Source: Malania oleifera (taxonomy: Eukaryota > Streptophyta > Magnoliopsida > Santalales > Ximeniaceae). Taken from it: a DNA stretch of 64,000 nt. The notes under the pieces are model-generated. The model was not told the origin of the DNA and made no database searches. It saw only the letters and a program-made list of their open reading frames with translations. Each line of letters starts with the position of its first letter. The stretch's first letter is position 1. The stretch covers positions 15,778,049-15,842,048 of the forward strand of contig NC_080422.1 of the NCBI RefSeq assembly GCF_029873635.1. The letters are read 5' to 3'. The translations under genes and the position numbers were made by a program. This document shows positions 24,366 through 35,724 of the stretch, in pieces.

Positions 24366-24381
24366 CTTATTTTTTGTAGTA

Positions 24382-24489
24382 AATATGACACTTTATTAAA
24401 ATATTGGAGAAATTTGGACATTTAATTAAAAATATAAGCCGTAAAGACCGAGTTAAAACGCCCAATTACGCAGTTTTGATGCATAATCA
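24382..24489 (-). repeat. Gypsy-1 LTR 3, remainder
   Basis: It continues the LTR interrupted at 13025 (compare 57945-58050) and ends GCATAATCA. The next bases, acaag, match those preceding the LTR at 56052. Confidence 0.85.
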
Positions 24490-24849
24490 ACAAGTATATT
24501 CCCTTTGCTCTAGTGCTAACATTAGGGCGCTCACCTTTCTTAGTAAGCCCTTGGGTTGTGTATCCAAGTAAAGTCACCGAGAATAGGGAAGGTCACTCAC
24601 CCATACAAGTGGCTTTCCTCTACTCTAGTATCTACAAACAATTACCAAAGTACTCACCTTCCTCAGCAAGTCCTCGAGTGGAGTAATATACTTTACCCTA
24701 AATACATAATCAATTAAAGTCTCACTTAGCCAATAATATTTGTCTCACAGAACCCCGAACATATATGCATATCACAATCAATCCACACAAGATAAACATA
24801 TAGTTTTCAATCATACCCACATAGGGTCTACATCTACACAATATGTAAT

Positions 24850-25060
24850 AATCCACACACAAATTCTAGCACACACATCATACACGTCCACATAGGATTG
24901 GTCCACACAAGATTGTCAATTACAACATACATGTCCACATAGGACTGGTCCACACAAAACAAACCAATCACACAGATTACAAGGTCCACACAGGACAAAT
25001 CAATCATGCAACATATATGTCCACACAGGACTGGTCCACACATGACTAATCAAACCACAC
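24850..25060 (-). repeat. Minisatellite of TCCACACAGGACTGG type
   Basis: About seven irregular units of TCCACAYAGGAC recur here, and again at 29740-29880 in the 5' LTR. Confidence 0.7.
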
Positions 25061-25968
25061 ATGTTACAAAACAAACACTTCGTTCATGGTAAATAGGTAA
25101 ACAACCTCCTCATACCACTGCCAATGTTTACCTCCCAATATAAACGCCCATATAACGACATTCTCATACCACTCCCAACGTTATATGACGGATATACCAG
25201 ATACGATATAATGACCTCTCCATACTACTGCCAACGCTATATCGCAATTTACATGAACCACAACACAAGTCAGCAGCAACCAAACATTCAACACATCCAC
25301 AGTTCTACCACAGTATACACAACATCAGTATCTGCAATCAACCAATATAATCAACCAGGCAGAAATCACAGCCAAATAATATTCGTAATCTCAATGATTC
25401 ATCATTCCCAAATGTTCACAGTCATTTAATTAATAAGAATGGTTTCAACTACACAATTTTTCCCAATATAATATATCTATTTAAAAAAAATAGTATTTTC
25501 AATACCAGCCCAGTTCAGAAAAATTACACCTGAATATGTAGAAATTATACCCAAAATTAGTCATTTTTAAATTTATTAAAAAGCTATCATAAATATTTCC
25601 CCTTACCTGCTCCTAGGGATTCCTACCTAAAATCAACAAAATGAGACCCTATACTCCAAAAATTTCAAATTCCTCAAATCTAAAAAAAATACCCATTTAG
25701 TACCTCCTAGTCTCCAAATACCTCAAAATAATAATAAAACCTTAATTTATTTTACTTACCCTGGTTTTGGGATGTTTCCTAAACTTCTCAAATCGAAAAT
25801 CTGCTCCGCCTATATTACAGAAAATCTTCCTAGGAGTCTCGTGGTAGCTTTCGATCATCAAATCGAGTTAAATCCGACCCAGAATCGAAGAGAGAAGGCA
25901 GAGGAACCATGAATTAGAGAGAGAAACAGAAATAAAAATAAAATCCTTGCTAAAATATGATTTCTCCC

Positions 25969-25976
25969 TATTTATA
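25969..25976 (-). promoter_or_regulatory. LTR TATA box, gypsy-2
   Basis: The complement reads TATAAATA. The GTCGAC-type array that would lie just upstream has been pushed to 26940-27130 by the hAT insertion. Confidence 0.55.
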
Positions 25977-25992
25977 AGCAACTTGCCACGTG

Positions 25993-26933
25993 TAGGGGTG
26001 AGCAAACGGTCGGTTAAGCCAAATTCGGTTAATTAACCGAATTAATCGAAAATTTTGGTTAAAGAATAATGTTAACCGAACCGACCGAACCATTGGGCCT
26101 CACCGAACCGAACCCAACCGAATTTATTTTTGGGTAATTCGGTTAACCTAATTTAACCAAGAAATATGAGGGAAGGGGGAATTGGGAAGGTAAATCCAGA
26201 ATAAGGGAAGGGGGAAGTCAGGAAGGAGTCGGGAGAGATGATTGAGCTCGGGTGAGCTTGACGCCGATGACAATGGCTGGCTAGTGGCGACGGCGATGGC
26301 ATCACGTGAAGATGGTGGTGCCGTGGTGCGGAGTAGTGAGCTCAGGTGAGCGAGAGAGAGGCAGTGACTCAGTGAGGGCTTCCGACTTCTCACTTCAGAG
26401 AGCAGTTACTGTGTTGCACTGTTGGTGATGATTGCCGGCGATGGCGATGGACACTGATGAAGGCATCGCGTGAAGATGGTGCCTGGTGATGCAGAGGAGC
26501 TCGGGTGAGCGAGAGAAAGGCGACGGCGATGGCTTCTGACTTCAGAGAGCAGTGACTGTGTTGGTGATGATGGTCGGCGACGGCGACGGCGATGACGACG
26601 ACGAGGACGACGGCGAAAGGCAGTGAGGGACTTACATGTTCTTACTTCTGTGAGACTGAGAGCAGTGAGAGTGTGAGACTGAGAGTATGAGAGGGAATGA
26701 GTGAAATGGGATTTTAATTTACTAATTTATATTTAAAATTTAATTAATTCGTAAATCGGTTAATCGGTTAACCGAATTAATATTCTCCATTAACCGAACC
26801 GAAACCCGATTAACCGAAATATTGGAAAACATAACCGAATCGACCGAACCGAATTTTTTAACCGAACCGAATTGACCAATTTCGGTCGGTTAATTCGGTT
26901 AATTCGGTTTTCCCCGAATTATGCTCACCGCTA
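25993..26933. mobile_element. Non-autonomous hAT element
   Basis: The 941-base element begins TAGGGGTGAGCA and ends TGCTCACCGCTA. It is flanked by a perfect 8-bp target duplication gccacgtg (25985-25992 and 26934-26941). Both subterminal regions are packed with GGTTAACCGAA and CCGAACCG motifs. The GC-rich centre contains GATGGCGACGG-like repeats. The 81-residue minus frame (26148-26393) does not resemble a transposase. Confidence 0.9.
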
Positions 26934-27479
26934 GCCACGTGGCCTCGTCGACGAGACGTCTGGACTCGTCAACGAGCCCGAGAACACCACTCGTCGACGA
27001 GACCATGATCTCGTCGATGAAATTTAGAATGTGAGAACCTCTCTCCATAAACCCTCGTCGATGAGGCAAGCATACTCGACGACGAGGCTCAGAAGTTTGT
27101 TTGTCGATGAGAAAATCCAGCCCATTGACGAGCGCCTACCAATTACCCCTTAAAATTTCTTTTCCCCTTTCTTCTATTTTCCCCTTTTCCTTATTATCCT
27201 TCTTATTATTTTAAATAGTTAAAATTTTTCGGATCGTCACATTCTCCCCTCCTTTAAAAGAATTTTGTCCTTGAAATTCGTTAATCATCATTTTCAAAAG
27301 CAAAAAGTTAACTACACACATTCATAAATTTCAACAAATCCAAACACATACAACACCGAATCATGCATAGCTAAACAAAATTAACACACATATTAACATA
27401 AACATATACCTGGGCCTTTAGTGTTTCCCTCCTCAGGTATACCCAACATATAGACACGCGCTGAGGCACCGTCGCCGCG

Positions 27480-28458
27480 AGGCACCAGGTTATTCCTTTG
27501 GTTCTAGTTCAGAGCTAGTGCATTAGCGGATCTCGACATTCCCGAGTTATGTGACCATGTTTACCGCATCGGTAGCATACGACACCCCTACTTTGGCATT
27601 CTCTCCAATGCTACTGATCACACCTAGGGTAGTGGGGGCATGACGAAACACCCTGTCGTCCCCGATTATTTCTTTCTGACCCCTAGCCTACTGCATCTCT
27701 GTCTCCCCTCCACAACCCTTGTTTGACATTCATTTGGGAATGAGGAGACACAACTTTTTTCCTTCGTTCTGATGCCTCTGTATCTCTCGATAGACTCAAC
27801 TTTGCAATCGTAGCTTTCTCCACCAACTCCGTGAAATCCTGAATCTGCAAAGACGCCATATGCTCATGAATCCTATGATTCAGGCCCTTTGAAACCATCT
27901 CGCCTTTTGATATTCATCTGGAACCACAGAAGGTGCAAAAAGAGATAGCTCTAGAAATTTAGTAGCAAACTGTTGAACAGTGAGGTGCCCCTGAGTCAAG
28001 CTAAAAAATTTCTCCGCCTTTGCATTTCTAGTGGTGGCGGTAAAATATCGGTCATAGAAGATTTGCTTGAAGCAACCCCAAGTCATCGCTATAGGTACCA
28101 CTCATTGCTTCTCCAACAACTTCATTGCATGCCACCACCGTTCAGCTTCTCTGGCCAGTTTGAAAGTGGTGAAGAGAACCTTCTGCTCCTTGCTACAGTT
28201 CAACACAACTAGTTTCTTTTCCATCTCTTGCATCCACATCTCAGCCTTAATCGGGTCAGTACCACCCTCAAAAGACAAGGGTTTCAAATGAGTAAATTGA
28301 TCAATTGTGCAACCCTGGTGCACTGGTGGATAGTTTGTTCCCTCGATGTCCCGTCTCATTTTTAACCTAACTTGATAAGCTATTCCTCGTAATAGTTGAG
28401 AGGTTTCAATCTCGTCCCCGCTGGAAGCTCCCATTTCGCTTCCGCCTCCTTCATCCAT
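27480..28458 (-). pseudogene. Gypsy-2 gag with zinc knuckle, frameshifted
   Basis: Starting at the ATG at 28458, the protein has an acidic start, then [24 protein letters not shown] and AEKFFSLTQGHLTVQQF, the plant gypsy retrotrans_gag core. It ends with CYRCGKHGHITREC (about 27590-27550), an intact CX2CX4HX4C knuckle. Frame changes occur near 28101 and 27890, and a stop follows the knuckle. The polypurine tract begins only about 220 bases downstream. Confidence 0.82.
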
Positions 28459-28863
28459 GCCTTTGCCCCTACAATATCCATCCCTAAATATAAATTTACA
28501 ATAGAGGCCATTTAGAATCTTTACATCTTAATATATCTGAAAAAATCATATAACAAGTAATCATTTTAATATATCTGCCATTAACATCCAACATCCAATT
28601 TTCCACAATCATATTAACCTTCAAATTCGAATTTCAGTTTCCAGTTTCTCCGCTTGGAAACATCACCGTTGATGGATTTACCGTGGTTTTCTGAAATCGT
28701 CGATAGATTTAGAAAATCATAGAAGTCCGCCAAGGAATTTCTACTTCCAAGTTACGAAACAAACTTAAACTCTTGTCAACACCCTAAACTACCCATCACT
28801 ACCCTTATTCAACTCAAACCTATACTTTGGTATTGATTCACCTAAAGTCTGCACGACCGTTAT

Positions 28864-28875
28864 GCTCTGATACCA
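28864..28875 (-). other. Primer-binding site of gypsy-2 (tRNA-iMet)
   Basis: The minus strand reads TGGTATCAGAGC, a perfect 12-base complement to the initiator tRNA-Met 3' end, two bases from the LTR edge. Confidence 0.85.
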
Positions 28876-28877
28876 AC

Positions 28878-29906
28878 TATAATGCCCTGGACTCGCCATG
28901 TGGGGCTCGAAGTGTTATGAGATCAACATGCGTCTCTGATACCATTCACATAGCGGAAATAATAAAATAACCTCAACAAAATATACCAGAGTTCTATATC
29001 TACACATGCAGATCCATAATAATTACAACCTCATTCTTTATATTACAAAACCTGAATAAAATATAATATACATAAAGAAACTAAAAAAAACATAACCGTT
29101 CTAGTACCACTCACAAAACTACCCCGCCCTAGAGCTATCTAAGCTCAATCACTTGGATAACCTGAAAAGATTAAGTCATCGACGGTGTGAGACACCTCTC
29201 AGTAAGGAAGAAATAATTTATAACAGTGTGTGCCTGAAGTGTTTAATATTTAATTAAAATATCCATATAAACGCATTTATAATCCAATAGCAGCTGAAAT
29301 AACACGTTCAAATCACACCAGGTAAATTTCTCTGTCATCCAATCACATGCCCACATACATAGATATTTTACTAATAATTCCCGAGAATAGGGAAGTCTAC
29401 TTGCCCATACAAGTAGATTCCCTCTGCTCTAGTGCTAACACCAGGGCACTTACCTTTCTCAGTAAGCCTTCGAGTTGTGTTTCCATGTAAAGTCATCGAG
29501 TATATGGAAGGTCACCCGCCTATACAAGTGGCTTCCCTTTACTCTGGTATCCACAAATAATTACCAGAGTACTCGCCTTCCTCAACAAGCCTTTGGGTGA
29601 AGTAATCTACTTTACCCTAAATACTAAATTAATTAAAGTCACATGTAGCCAACAATATTCATCTCACAGAACCCCACACATATATGCATATCACAATCAA
29701 TCCACACAGGATAAACATACAATCTTCAATTATACCCACACAAGGTCTACATCCACACAATATGTAATCATCCACATAGGACTTCTAACACACACATTAT
29801 ACACGTCTACACAGGATTGGTCCACACAGGACAGTATTATAACATACATGTCCACATAGGACTAGTCCACACAGGACTAACCAATCACGCAGATTACACA
29901 GTCCAC
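28878..29906 (-). repeat. Gypsy-2 5' LTR, truncated
   Basis: It begins TATAATGCCCTGG (expected TGTAACGCCC) and closely matches 55515-56051 and then 24495 onward. It is cut at 29906 by a CACTA terminus. The remaining LTR is not found on the other side. Confidence 0.8.
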
Positions 29907-30835
29907 CACTACAAAAGATCAGGGTATAAAGGATAGTGACAAATTTATAAGTGTTAGTGACGAATTTAAATTAGTTTCTATATCTGTAGTTACTACAAAC
30001 TATTAGTGACGAATCAAATTCGTCACTAAAACCCTAATATCGTCACTATAAATTCTACATTGGCTCTACTCAAATTCGTTACTAATAGTGGAGTATTAAT
30101 GAAAGTTTTTAGATTCGTCATTAATAGTGGGGTATTAGTGACGAATCAAAAAACCATCACTAATACTCTACTATTAGTGACGAGTTTGAATCCTTCACTA
30201 ATACTTTATTATTAGTGACGAATTTGTAATTCGTCACTAGTACCCTACTATTAGTGACGAATTTGAATCATTTACTAATAATTAAAAAATTAAAAAAATC
30301 TTTAATACTAATTTTTTAATCATCAATTCCTGTAAAAATCTATAGTTACATTTTCGCATACATAACTTGAAACCATAATTACTACAAAATTCGTAAATTA
30401 TTCAAAAATTTGAATTTAAATACAAATTCAATTAAAATAAAGAAATAACATCTATTCAGATAACAAAAAAAATTTCAAAATATTCAAAATTCAAATAAAA
30501 ATACTAATACAAATTCAAATTAAAATACAAAAATTCCATTTGTTCAAATAACAATAAAAATCACAAAAAAAAATAATCAAAAGTTGCATCCGACGACTGT
30601 AGTGCATGCATGCATGACATCGTGTTGATGGTATGACAGCCACGAACCCTACAAATTAATAATCATAAATAAAAAATTAGTATACAAATGGAGAACTGAC
30701 GATCAGTATAATCATGAAGAAAAATATAGAGAGTGCACCAAACAATAATTTTCAATCCTAAACGAATAACTGAAATGAATGTGAATAACCTACGTATGAA
30801 TATATACAGTTGCATGCATCAACTACACATGTAAA
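29907..30835 (-). mobile_element. CACTA-2: 3'-terminal fragment
   Basis: It begins CACTACAAAAG, followed by ATTAGTGACGAATT-type subterminal repeats to about 30290. It then has AT-rich sequence that corresponds in reverse complement to 23390-23760 of the first CACTA. The partner terminus is absent. The inner limit, near 30835, adjoins gypsy protease sequence. Confidence 0.75.
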
Positions 30836-30839
30836 ATCT

Positions 30840-31740
30840 TTCAGGAAAATCCCTCACTATCGGGATATCCTCTAACCTTAACTAGCCTTCTGGTATCTCC
30901 TTCACATAGGCCACATATCCCTAACAACCCTCTAGTAACAATAACCTCGCCTGAATAGCGGATAACAACTGTGGTGGAGTGTGCACACAAGACCCCACGA
31001 ATCTGTACTCCTATCCTCCTGGAGGTTTGAACACTACCTCTCTTTGATTACAGTCAATATTGGCATAGTGGGTAGCTAGTCAGTCCATCCCCAGTATCAC
31101 CTCAAACCTATGTATATCCAAAATCACCAGGTTAGCTAATAAATACCTCCCCTGAATGCATACTAGACAACTCCTAAGTACCTTCTCACTTCTCCCTATA
31201 GCCCCTGTCTGTGTAGCCATTAACAACATGACATTCAACTGTTATGTTTCTAACCCATAAAATTTAACAAACTCTCGGGCGATGAAAGAATGAGTCGCCC
31301 CTGAATAAAAAAAAATAGTAGTTGTAAATGATAGAATTGAAACTGTACCTGTCACCACATCTCTTGCAGCCTCAGCATACCCCTAGTTTCAGCGCGTAGA
31401 ATCGTGCTAGGGCAATATTCCTCTACTGTCTGCCTTGAGGTGCTTGATGATCCCCTTGGTATGCTCTATAATCGGGCGCAACAACTATCGATGCTCGGCA
31501 GTCCCTCGCCATATGCCTAGGTTGATGGCGCTGATAACATATCACCTCCCTGACCCAACACTCTCCCGAATGTCTCTTATAGCATATGGGACAAGAATGG
31601 GGCATCTACCTACTCTAAATTTCCTGATCTCCCACTACTTGTCTCTGCTCTTTTCTACTATCTAACTTCCTCCAAAACCCTGGACTGGTCCTCCAAAACC
31701 CTCGACTGGACCCTGCCTGAAAATCCGAAGGCACAAATCT
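30840..31740 (-). pseudogene. Gypsy gag end, zinc knuckle and aspartic protease
   Basis: Read on the minus strand, the knuckle region has CPICYKRHSGEC and YQRHQPRHMARDC (about 31600-31500). Next comes protease with SGATHSFIAREFVKFYG (about 31300) and ILGMDWLATHYANIDC (about 31090-31045). The catalytic motif reads YSGATH rather than DSGATH. It is of Tekay/Del type. Frame breaks are present. It may be the continuation of the gag at 35060-37543, split by the copia pieces between them. Confidence 0.78.
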
Positions 31741-32611
31741 CTTCCCCTGACTCACTTCTAATTCTCTTAATTTTTCTACCGAACTGATTTTCAACTTTGA
31801 GGAGGAAAGTTTTAAATTTTACAAAAGCATTACTTTTATTTTTCAACAAATAAACATGCATAAATTTTGAAAAATCATAAATAAAAGTGATAAAATACTT
31901 GTTTCCTCCATGAGTTAAAATTCCTTCAAATTCTCACAAATTTGTGTGAATTAAATCTAATAATTCGATATTTCTTTCAATACTTTTATGAGATCCACTA
32001 TTTATTTTAACTTTACTACATGATTCACATTTATCAAATTCCTTATCAACATTCAGAATTAATCCAAACCACTCATGATTCCTACATATTTACTATTAAT
32101 ATGACATAAATGAGCATGCCAAAAATTTAACGAAAAGAGCATATAAATAGAACTTGAAGATGCTATATTGTTATTCTTAATGCTTAATTTAAACATCCCA
32201 TCATAAGGATAACTTTTGCCCAGAAATATCACATTGAGTTGTATACGAATCACCAAGTAAATATATATATCATGGCATATATTTACAATTTATGTTGTTG
32301 TCTAAGCAATAACCTCATATGCCCAATGCTAATGAATGTGGAATCCCCACGTGCTTTACATTTAGAAAGCATGCATATACATGAAAGGATAGGTTTTCGA
32401 TATAATTTCTTCAATAGTATATTATGATACACCAACAATGATAACATTTAATCTTTTGACTCTACTACTTATAGTAAAACTATTATAAATTTTTTTAATA
32501 GGCCTGTAGAATCTTGTGAGTTGAATTGATTTAGTGCGGAATGTTCATGAACTAGTAGATACATTAACACCCAAAATAACATTTATTCTTCTTCAATGAA
32601 AACTATGATAG

Positions 32612-32658
<47 letters not shown>

Positions 32659-32863
32659 CATTTTCATGGCATTTCTCTATAACGACTTATTATTTTTTTC
32701 AAAATTTTATAAACATCTTTTAATTATATTTTAAAACATAACCATTAAATTTTGTACAAGATGCATATGACTTAATCCATCAAAGTGAATTTTGAATATC
32801 TAAATAACATAAAAACATGTTGCCATATATGCTCACAAGTGAATATTTATAAAATTTGATTTT
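31741..32863 (-). pseudogene. Copia-Y: protease-end and integrase fragment
   Basis: The minus strand gives GKSYPYDGMFKLSIKNN and LNFWHAHLCHINSKYVGIMS (about 32230-32060), the pre-integrase zinc region. Further on is YLLKNKSNAFVKFKTF with FGRKIKRIRS (31855-31745), the integrase core. Between them the frame is lost. It ends in mid-integrase at about 31741, where gypsy gag begins. A TA microsatellite lies at 32613-32655. Confidence 0.72.
32613..32655 (+). repeat. (TA)n microsatellite
   Basis: About 21 TA units within the copia-Y fragment. Confidence 0.95.
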
Positions 32864-33339
32864 TGTTATAAAATATGTAGAAAATAAATAGAAAAAAAAA
32901 TAGAGACGAGACAAAAATTTTACGTAATTCAATTATGCCTACTCCACGAGCGGATGAGATCAAAACTTCACTATCATGGGAGGAATTACAATATGATATG
33001 AAACTGGCCTTGTACAAGATATCTCTATCTTCTCTTTATCACTTCTTCACTTTATCTTTTCTCTTATCTTATCCTCACTATATGTTTACTTACGTGGAAA
33101 CATCAAATGTATGTCACAAATGAGAAGGGGAGGGTGCCCTTTTATAGGACAATATGGATAGCTAAGCTTTTTTTTTTTTAGGGGGGGGGGGGGGGGGAAA
33201 CCAAGGGGTGGAAGATGGGGTGACATACACTTTATTAGTACAAACATATAGGGCATGTTCACATGGGACAAGAATTAGTACAAATATATGGGGCAAATTC
33301 ATAACCGACATGAGAGACAGCCACCTATATTTTATAACA
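32864..33339 (-). repeat. Copia-X 3' LTR
   Basis: This LTR of 476 bases has ends TGTTATAAAATATG and ATTTTATAACA. CACCCCCTTGG, the complement of a polypurine tract, follows. It is homologous to LTRs at 3700-4035 and 40741-41061. A G run of about 17 bases lies at 33181. Confidence 0.75.
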
Positions 33340-35055
33340 CACCCCCTTGGATGTCAGCCATATATTAATTCCTTCGACTGAGATCTTTAAGATGCCTTAT
33401 TCTGATAAGATGAACCAATTTCTTAAATATTGTAGTAGGTAAAACTTTGGTGAACAAATCTACTAGATTATCACTTGATCAAATTTGTTGAACATCTATA
33501 TCATCATTCTTCTGGAATTCGTGTGTATAGAAGAATTTTGGATAGATATGCTTAATTTGTTCTGTCACAATTTATATATCCTCCACTTAGTTAAACTATA
33601 CATGCAACATTTCATATAAAACTGTTGGAATATCCTTGATTAATTAAAGACCAAAATTTGCTTAGATATGAGAAATCATTGATCCGAACAATTCGCATTC
33701 TCTACTAGCTTCATGGATAGCTAATATTTCAAAATGATTGGAGTATGTTGCTGTAATCGTGTTCTTTACTGATTTCCAAGATATAACAGTTTTTCCGTAA
33801 AGAAATACATATCTAGTTTGAGATTTAGCACTGTGAGAATTTGATAGATATCCAGCATCTACATATCTTACTAATTGAGATTTGGAATCAAATGAGTAGA
33901 ATAGAACCAAATTAGATGTACCTCTCAAATAGCATAGAATGTGCTTAATTCTATTCCGGTGCCGCCAAGTAGGAGCAGAGTTGTATCTTGCTAGTAGATT
34001 TACACCAAATGTAATGTCAGGTTTTGTACAATTTGCTAGATACATTAGAGAGCTAATAGCACTTAAATATGGTACTTCAGGACCAAATAATTCCTTCCCC
34101 TCATCATGAGGTCGAAATGGATCCTTCTTAACATCAAGTGATCGCACCGTCATTGGAGATCCCAAAGGATGAACTTTGTCTATATAGAATTGCCTTAATG
34201 CTTTTTCAGTATATTTAGGTTGATGAACAAGAATTTCACCATTCACATGTTCAATCCGTAGGCCAAGACAATATTTTGTCTTTCCTAAATCTTTCATCTC
34301 AAATTCCGCCATTAAATAATTTACAGCTTTAGTGAGCTCTTCAGGAGTCTCAACTAAATTCAAATCATCAACATATACATCAAGTATAACAAATCCGGAT
34401 TCTGATCTTTTAATAAAAATGCATGGACAAATTGGATCATTTAGGAATCCTTCTTTCACAAGGTACTCACTTAATCAATTGGACCACATGCGTCCAAATT
34501 GCTTTAGTCTATATAAAGAACATTGGAGTCTAATTGAATATAAATTTCTGGGTTTTGTTTTCAATAATTTAAATCTTTCAAGGATTTTCATATAAATTTC
34601 ATTAACCAACGATCCATATAGGTATACTGTTACTACGTCCATAAGACGCATGTTCAGTTATTAAGCAACTACTAGCCCAATTAAGAATCTGAAAGCGATT
34701 CCATCCATTACGGGAGAATTTGTCTCCTCATAATCAATTCTAGATTTCTGGGAGAAACCTTGTGCCACAAGCCTTGCTTTATGTCGAGTAATTTCATTAT
34801 TTTTATTTCATTTGCGCACAAATACCCATTTGTATCCAACGGGTTGGACATCTTCTGGTGTTTGGACTATAGGTCCAAAAACTTCTCTTTTTGATAGAGA
34901 GTTTAATTATGATGTGACAACCTCTTTCTATTTTGGTCAATCACTTATATATTAACATTCATTAACATATTTAGGTTCAAAATTCTCATTACTTCTGGTA
35001 ATGTCAGTAGCCACTGCATATGCAAATGTATTGTTGACAAAAACTTTATTTCTAT
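33340..35055 (-). pseudogene. Copia-X reverse transcriptase and RNase H
   Basis: The longest frame (34459-33662, 265 residues) begins MKEGFLNDPICPCIFIKR and has YVDDLN, the catalytic YVDD box of copia reverse transcriptase. SLMYLANCTKPDITFGVNLLARY and KHILCYLRGTS follow, then RNase H residues up to EASRECELFGSM. The part upstream to about 35055 (VNNTFAYAVATDITRS) belongs to the linker before reverse transcriptase but is out of frame. The 5' half of the element is missing, and gypsy gag abuts at about 35055. Confidence 0.85.
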
Positions 35056-35409
35056 CCCACATAGCTTCTTGAATCTCTCTTAGGTAAGAGTTATCCTTAC
35101 CACCCTCTGATCCTTTAGCAACTTCACAGAAAGCCACCAGTGCTTTGCCTCTCCTGTTATCTTAAAAGCGGCATAACAGACCTTCTACTCGTCCGTGCAG
35201 TCAAGTACAACCATGATTTCCTCTATCTCTTGTACCCAGTTCTCTGCAACCATAGGATCAGGTCCTTTAGTAAAGGCTGGAGGGTTCATCCTCATGAATT
35301 CTTTAATACTGCAGCCCTGTCCTACAGGTGGACAGTTATGTTCCTTAGGTTCCTTCATCATTTCTATTTTAACCTGATGGACAATGTAGAGACGCAAACC
35401 TTTATAAGC

Positions 35410-35600
35410 TAGATTCGTCGATGAAGGATCACATTTGTCAACGAAGTCCTTCAGAGCCTCGTCGACAAAATTCAGAGCCTCGTCGACGAGAGAATGCCGA
35501 GGGGTTTTGGGGGTTCTTAGGAAATCCTCGTTGACGAAATTCAGGGCCTCGTCGACAATTTTTGTGGTGGATTCATCGACAAAGACACCACCTCGTCGAC
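35410..35600 (+). promoter_or_regulatory. GTCGAC palindrome array upstream of an LTR TATA box
   Basis: Eight units of the form CTCGTCGACGA occur, four with an exact GTCGAC centre and the others differing mostly by C-to-T or G-to-A. TATAAATA follows at 35624-35631. The role is inferred from position only. Confidence 0.55.
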
Positions 35601-35668
35601 GAATCGGATTGAGTCAAAGGCCCTATAAATATCCCATTTGAGTTGCTTAAGGGCTAATTTTCATCAAA

Positions 35669-35670
<2 letters not shown>

Positions 35671-35722
<52 letters not shown>
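35671..35722 (+). repeat. (CT)n microsatellite
   Basis: About 26 CT units just downstream of an LTR TATA box, with a further short run at 35733-35752. Confidence 0.95.

Positions 35723-35724
<2 letters not shown>

Larger units (their letters stand above)
13026..24381 (+). mobile_element. CACTA (En/Spm) element, non-autonomous, with nested insertions
   Basis: The left terminus is CACTACAAAAAA and the right terminus TTTTTTGTAGTA, so the final G of the expected inverted repeat has become A. A 3-bp target duplication aat flanks it (13023-13025 and 24382-24384), and the empty site is seen in paralogous LTRs such as 57945-57960. Both ends carry dense copies of TAGTGACGG-type subterminal repeats. 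At 11.4 kb the length suits a CACTA, but 2659 bases are a solo LTR and no transposase frame is recognisable. Relatives are the end fragment at 29907 and the transposase fragment at 52986. Confidence 0.88.
4914..24489 (-). mobile_element. Gypsy-1: Athila-like retrotransposon array, copy A (LTR-internal-LTR-internal-LTR)
   Basis: Read on the minus strand, this is a gypsy element with long LTRs (about 1.8-2.0 kb), a tRNA-Asp-type primer site, an internal region holding only gag, and a polypurine tract. Three LTRs are present: 4914-5561 (truncated), 9020-10830, and 11106-13025 plus 24382-24489 (split by a CACTA element). The last LTR is followed by acaag at 24490-24494, which also precedes the LTR starting at 56052. 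No protease, reverse transcriptase or integrase is recognisable, so the element could move only with help in trans. Confidence 0.75.
24490..27241 (-). repeat. Gypsy-2 3' LTR (interrupted)
   Basis: It ends TCGGATCGTCACA at 27241, next to TTCTCCCCTCC, the complement of the polypurine tract. It starts in mid-LTR after acaag (compare 29412 onward). It contains a minisatellite at 24850-25060, a TATA box (complement at 25969-25976), a hAT element and a GTCGAC-type array at 26940-27130. Confidence 0.8.
24490..29906 (-). mobile_element. Gypsy-2: gag-only Tekay/Del-like retrotransposon
   Basis: On the minus strand this has a 5' LTR (28878-29906, cut by a CACTA end), a primer site for tRNA-iMet, gag, a polypurine tract and a 3' LTR (24490-27241, cut by gypsy-1). 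The interior is only 1.64 kb, with no protease, reverse transcriptase or integrase. The missing distal part of the 3' LTR is present at 55515-56051. It resembles the class of non-autonomous gag-only elements described in plants. Confidence 0.75.

Noticed and set aside
25124-25429. 101-residue frame in the gypsy-2 LTR
   Set aside because: It lies wholly within a long terminal repeat, with no family features and low-complexity composition.
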